NCBI GenBank assembly: GCA_963754285.1 | Contig: CAVWFN010000010.1 | Coordinates: 1-35,027, forward strand | Length of the DNA: 35,027 bases | Direction: 5' to 3' | DNA from: RYN-133 sp963754285 | GTDB lineage: Bacteria > Actinomycetota > Actinomycetes > Mycobacteriales > Jatrophihabitantaceae | Part shown: in pieces, positions 33,145 to 35,027 of the stretch | Position numbering within the stretch: the stretch's first letter is position 1 | How the letters are laid out: each line of letters opens with the position of its first letter | Made by a program: the position numbers and the translations under genes | The notes under the pieces: model-generated | The model's database searches: none | What the model saw: the letters and a program-made list of their open reading frames with translations, nothing else | Told to the model about the DNA's origin: nothing

Positions 33145-34521
33145 TCAAGCAGCTGGGTCGTCGGCCTTGCCGCTCTCGTTGTCGTCCGGGACGACAATCG
33201 TGTGGTCGATGGGGTAGGTGGCCGGGTCGACGAGGTAGGTCTTGCCGGCGGGATCGGTCCAGATCGTGGTTCCGTCAGGTCGTCGTTCCACGGTCCAGTC
33301 GGTGTCGTGCTTCATGTGGTGATGTCGGCAGCACAGCGCTTGGAGGTTGGGTTCGTTTGTCTGGCCGTTGTCGTCCCAGGCGAGGATGTGGTCGAGTTCG
33401 CAGCGGCAGGCGGGTCGGTTGCAGGAAGGGAAGCGGCAGGTGCGGTCGCGGGCGATGATGAAGTCGCGTAGGGCTGCGGGTGGCTTGTAGACGGTGCGGC
33501 CGTGGTCGAGGAGTTTGCCGAGTGGGTCGGTCACGAGTCGGCGCCAGGTGCCGGTGGGGTCGTCGGCCAGCCGCCGTGCCAGCGCGGCGGGGATCGGTCC
33601 GTGGCCGTCGAGCTCGGCGGGCTGATTGTCCTGCCCGAGCAGGGTCGACAGCGCGACCGAGACTTGGATCGTGGGACGTAGCCCGGTATAGCGCGGGAGT
33701 TGCGTCGTGGCCGGATTGTCGTCCGGAACGACAATCGAGTCGTCAGTAACGGTCGGTTCGGGTACGGCGACGTTGCGGCAGTGCGGGCAGGCATCGAAGC
33801 GATTCAACGCGTCGAGCCCCATCTGGACCAGGGCGTCGGCTCGGCGTTGATCCTTGGTGCGGTCGTCGTCCGGGTCGTGCTGTTCGGCGGCGACGTCGAG
33901 GGCGGTCATCAACGCCTGGGCGCCTTCGGCGGGCAGCACGGCTGCGAAGTGTGCGATGGCGGCGCAGTAATGGTCGGGGTAGGTGTAGACCCGGCGCTGC
34001 TTGAGGGCCTTGGCCAGGAAGGCGGCGAGCTGTTGTTCCATCGTTCGACGGTCGAGGGCGACAACTTCACGACGGACCTTGCGCGCGAACGCGGACAGGT
34101 CACGTCCGGCCGCGAACGGCACGCATGCCTTTTCCACGATCGTCGCGTCCTCGTCCGGCAGGTCGATGATCGCGTCGGCCAACAGTTGCACGTGCCGCAT
34201 CGTGAGCCCTGTACCGGACTCGATCGACTCGAGCGTGACGGGGAGTCGGTGCACCAGGGTGCGGGCTGTTTCGATCCGCGACGTGACGCTCACGGCGGAC
34301 TCGCCCAACGCTGCCCGCAGTTCGTCGCGGACGTATTCCTTCTCGACGACTGGTGCCGGCGAATCCTTGCGCGGGTCGTCGGCGATCGCCGCGATGAACC
34401 GCGCTTCGCGTGCCTGGACGCGCGCGATCTCGCGTCGCGCATCGAGCAACCCGGCGAACCGCTCATCCAGGGTGAGCGTCCACGGATCAACGTCATAGCT
34501 GGCAACAGAACCTTGTGTCAT
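33145..34521 (-). CDS. DUF222/HNH endonuclease family protein
   Basis: The product is 458 residues. The N-terminal DUF222 region covers about 1-300 (DERFAGLLDARREIARVQAR ... 'MRHVQLLADAIIDLP'). The C-terminal HNH domain is 'CRFPSCNRPACRCELDHILA', then NLQALCCRHHHMKHD, with zinc-binding cysteines and the catalytic His of LDHI. Such genes are multicopy in many actinobacteria and suspected to be mobile or selfish, though function is unproven. Two short inserts, SIVVPDDN (about residue 270) and TIVVPDDN (near the C-terminus), are the translation of a palindromic DNA repeat that also occurs twice upstream. ATG at 34521 is preferred; another ATG at 34566 is in frame. Neither has a strong ribosome site. 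Confidence 0.88.
   Translation of the reverse strand: MTQGSVASYDVDPWTLTLDERFAGLLDARREIARVQAREARFIAAIADDPRKDSPAPVVEKEYVRDELRAALGESAVSVTSRIETARTLVHRLPVTLESIESGTGLTMRHVQLLADAIIDLPDEDATIVEKACVPFAAGRDLSAFARKVRREVVALDRRTMEQQLAAFLAKALKQRRVYTYPDHYCAAIAHFAAVLPAEGAQALMTALDVAAEQHDPDDDRTKDQRRADALVQMGLDALNRFDACPHCRNVAVPEPTVTDDSIVVPDDNPATTQLPRYTGLRPTIQVSVALSTLLGQDNQPAELDGHGPIPAALARRLADDPTGTWRRLVTDPLGKLLDHGRTVYKPPAALRDFIIARDRTCRFPSCNRPACRCELDHILAWDDNGQTNEPNLQALCCRHHHMKHDTDWTVERRPDGTTIWTDPAGKTYLVDPATYPIDHTIVVPDDNESGKADDPAA
33179..33197. repeat. Palindrome copy A, inside the HNH gene
   Basis: TTGTCGTCC-G-GGACGACAA, perfect 9-base arms. It is translated as TIVVPDDN near the C-terminus of the HNH protein. Confidence 0.8.
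33716..33734. repeat. Palindrome copy B, inside the HNH gene
   Basis: TTGTCGT-CCGGA-ACGACAA, extended by A/T to 8-base arms. It is translated as SIVVPDDN between the DUF222 and HNH parts. Confidence 0.8.
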
Positions 34522-34601
34522 AACCCGCACGCTAACCGCAGGGTCTGACAATTCTCGGGTCTGCATGAGCGAGAATCGCGTTATTCCACAAGCAGATTCT
34601 C

Positions 34602-34622
34602 GTTGTCGTCCTGCACGACAAC
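34602..34622. repeat. Palindrome copy C, upstream of the HNH gene
   Basis: GTTGTCGT-CCTGC-ACGACAAC, 8-base arms. It starts the first of two long direct repeats. Confidence 0.8.
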
Positions 34623-34740
34623 GGTCGCGCTCCTGCCGCCGGTCCGTGGTGTCGCCGTCTGTTTCGTGGGTGCACGAGCATCGAATGGGGTGGTCGACTT
34701 TCGTGGGCCAAGACTGCACCGCTCTCGCCCCAGCCTCGGC
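34602..34740. repeat. Long direct repeat, copy 1
   Basis: This is about 139 bases beginning with palindrome C and ending GCCCCAGCCTCGGC. It matches copy 2 at 34804-34939 with scattered substitutions and small indels; the right half is most alike (shared TTTCGTGGGTGCACGA, GGTGGTCGA and CGTGGGCCAAGACTGCACCG). Confidence 0.75.
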
Positions 34741-34803
34741 CGGCGGTGACGCGGCGGCTTACCTGGCTGTGGTCATCCGGCCGCTGTGGTTGCACGTGGT
34801 GCG

Positions 34804-34939
34804 ATTGTCGTGCGGGACGACAACGGTCGCGTTCTACCGCCGTTCCGCGGGGTGGGCGGCGGTTTCGTGGGTGCACGAACTCGAATGGGTGGTCGAGTCT
34901 CGTGGGCCAAGACTGCACCGCTCCCGCCCCAGCCTCGGC
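34804..34939. repeat. Long direct repeat, copy 2
   Basis: This is about 136 bases beginning with palindrome D, in the same orientation as copy 1 and 202 bases to its right. The region 34567-34958 holds these repeats and no gene I can support. Confidence 0.75.
34805..34823. repeat. Palindrome copy D, upstream of the HNH gene
   Basis: TTGTCGT-GCGGG-ACGACAA, 7-base arms. It starts the second long direct repeat. Confidence 0.8.
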
Positions 34940-34958
34940 TGACGCGCGGCTGCTGTGG

Positions 34959-35027
34959 TCAGGCCGCGCTGAGGATCTTGATCGAAGTATGGTTCCGGTC
35001 GATCCGCGACAGGTGGATCCGCGACCA
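34959..35027 (-). CDS. Possible 3' end of a gene running off the window
   Basis: A minus-strand frame is open from the edge to a TGA at 34961-34959, reading WSRIHLSRIDRNHTSIKILS then AA. This is 22 codons only. I recognise no family, and chance is a real alternative. Confidence 0.2.
   Translation of the reverse strand, partial: WSRIHLSRIDRNHTSIKILSAA

Noticed and set aside
34602..34939. CRISPR-like array from the repeated palindromes
   Set aside because: Only two spaced copies upstream, with long similar flanks rather than unique spacers, and no cas genes. No CRISPR array was found elsewhere in the window.

Overview
The window is high-GC DNA with actinobacterial gene content: a pitA–small membrane protein–DUF3349 operon like the mycobacterial one, a MacS-type two-component pair, a DUF222/HNH gene, many GTG starts and leaderless-looking promoters. 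I cannot name the genus. The sequence has two parts that meet near base 13,560.

Left part (1 to about 13,560): this looks like the right-hand end of an integrated mobile element. It ends in a 45-base 3' fragment of tRNA-Thr(TGT), from the anticodon loop through CCA, whose 5' half is missing. That is the expected footprint of integration into the 3' end of a tRNA gene. The element carries a MobF (TrwC/TraA-like) relaxase-helicase broken by two frameshifts, a nucleotidyltransferase/HEPN-like toxin-antitoxin-type pair, an AAA ATPase plus subtilisin-like protease pair resembling the IetAS antiphage system, a secreted B-lectin/CHAP protein, a LuxR regulator with two frameshifts, a lipoprotein with about four frameshifts, and a small I78-inhibitor-like gene. 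Much of this half is decaying. The ATPase, nucleotidyltransferase and HEPN-like frames are open. The protease has one in-frame TGA near its apparent N-terminus but an intact catalytic region.

Junction and RiPP-like locus (13.56-16.5 kb): immediately beyond the tRNA fragment lies a compact minus-strand operon. It encodes a 96-residue peptide with four aromatic-x-Gln motifs at 7-8 residue spacing, a radical SAM/SPASM enzyme, and a JmjC/cupin-like Fe(II)/2-oxoglutarate oxygenase whose start overlaps the radical SAM stop. This is a strong candidate for a peptide natural product pathway (cyclophane formation and/or hydroxylation) and is the most novel-looking system here.

Right part (16.6-35 kb): the chromosome-like genes have intact frames. 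In order: a large LAL-type LuxR regulator with a small protein and a lipoprotein behind it; a second lipoprotein; the phosphate transporter operon; two membrane proteins; a conserved hypothetical; a flavin-dependent dehydrogenase of the KSTD-like family; another lipoprotein; a MacS-type histidine kinase with its response regulator; an SRPBCC protein; a cytosine permease plus yeast-type cytosine deaminase operon; a 5' remnant of a dihydrofolate-reductase-like gene; and a DUF222/HNH endonuclease gene. The HNH gene and its upstream region share four copies of one short palindrome, two of them translated inside the protein.
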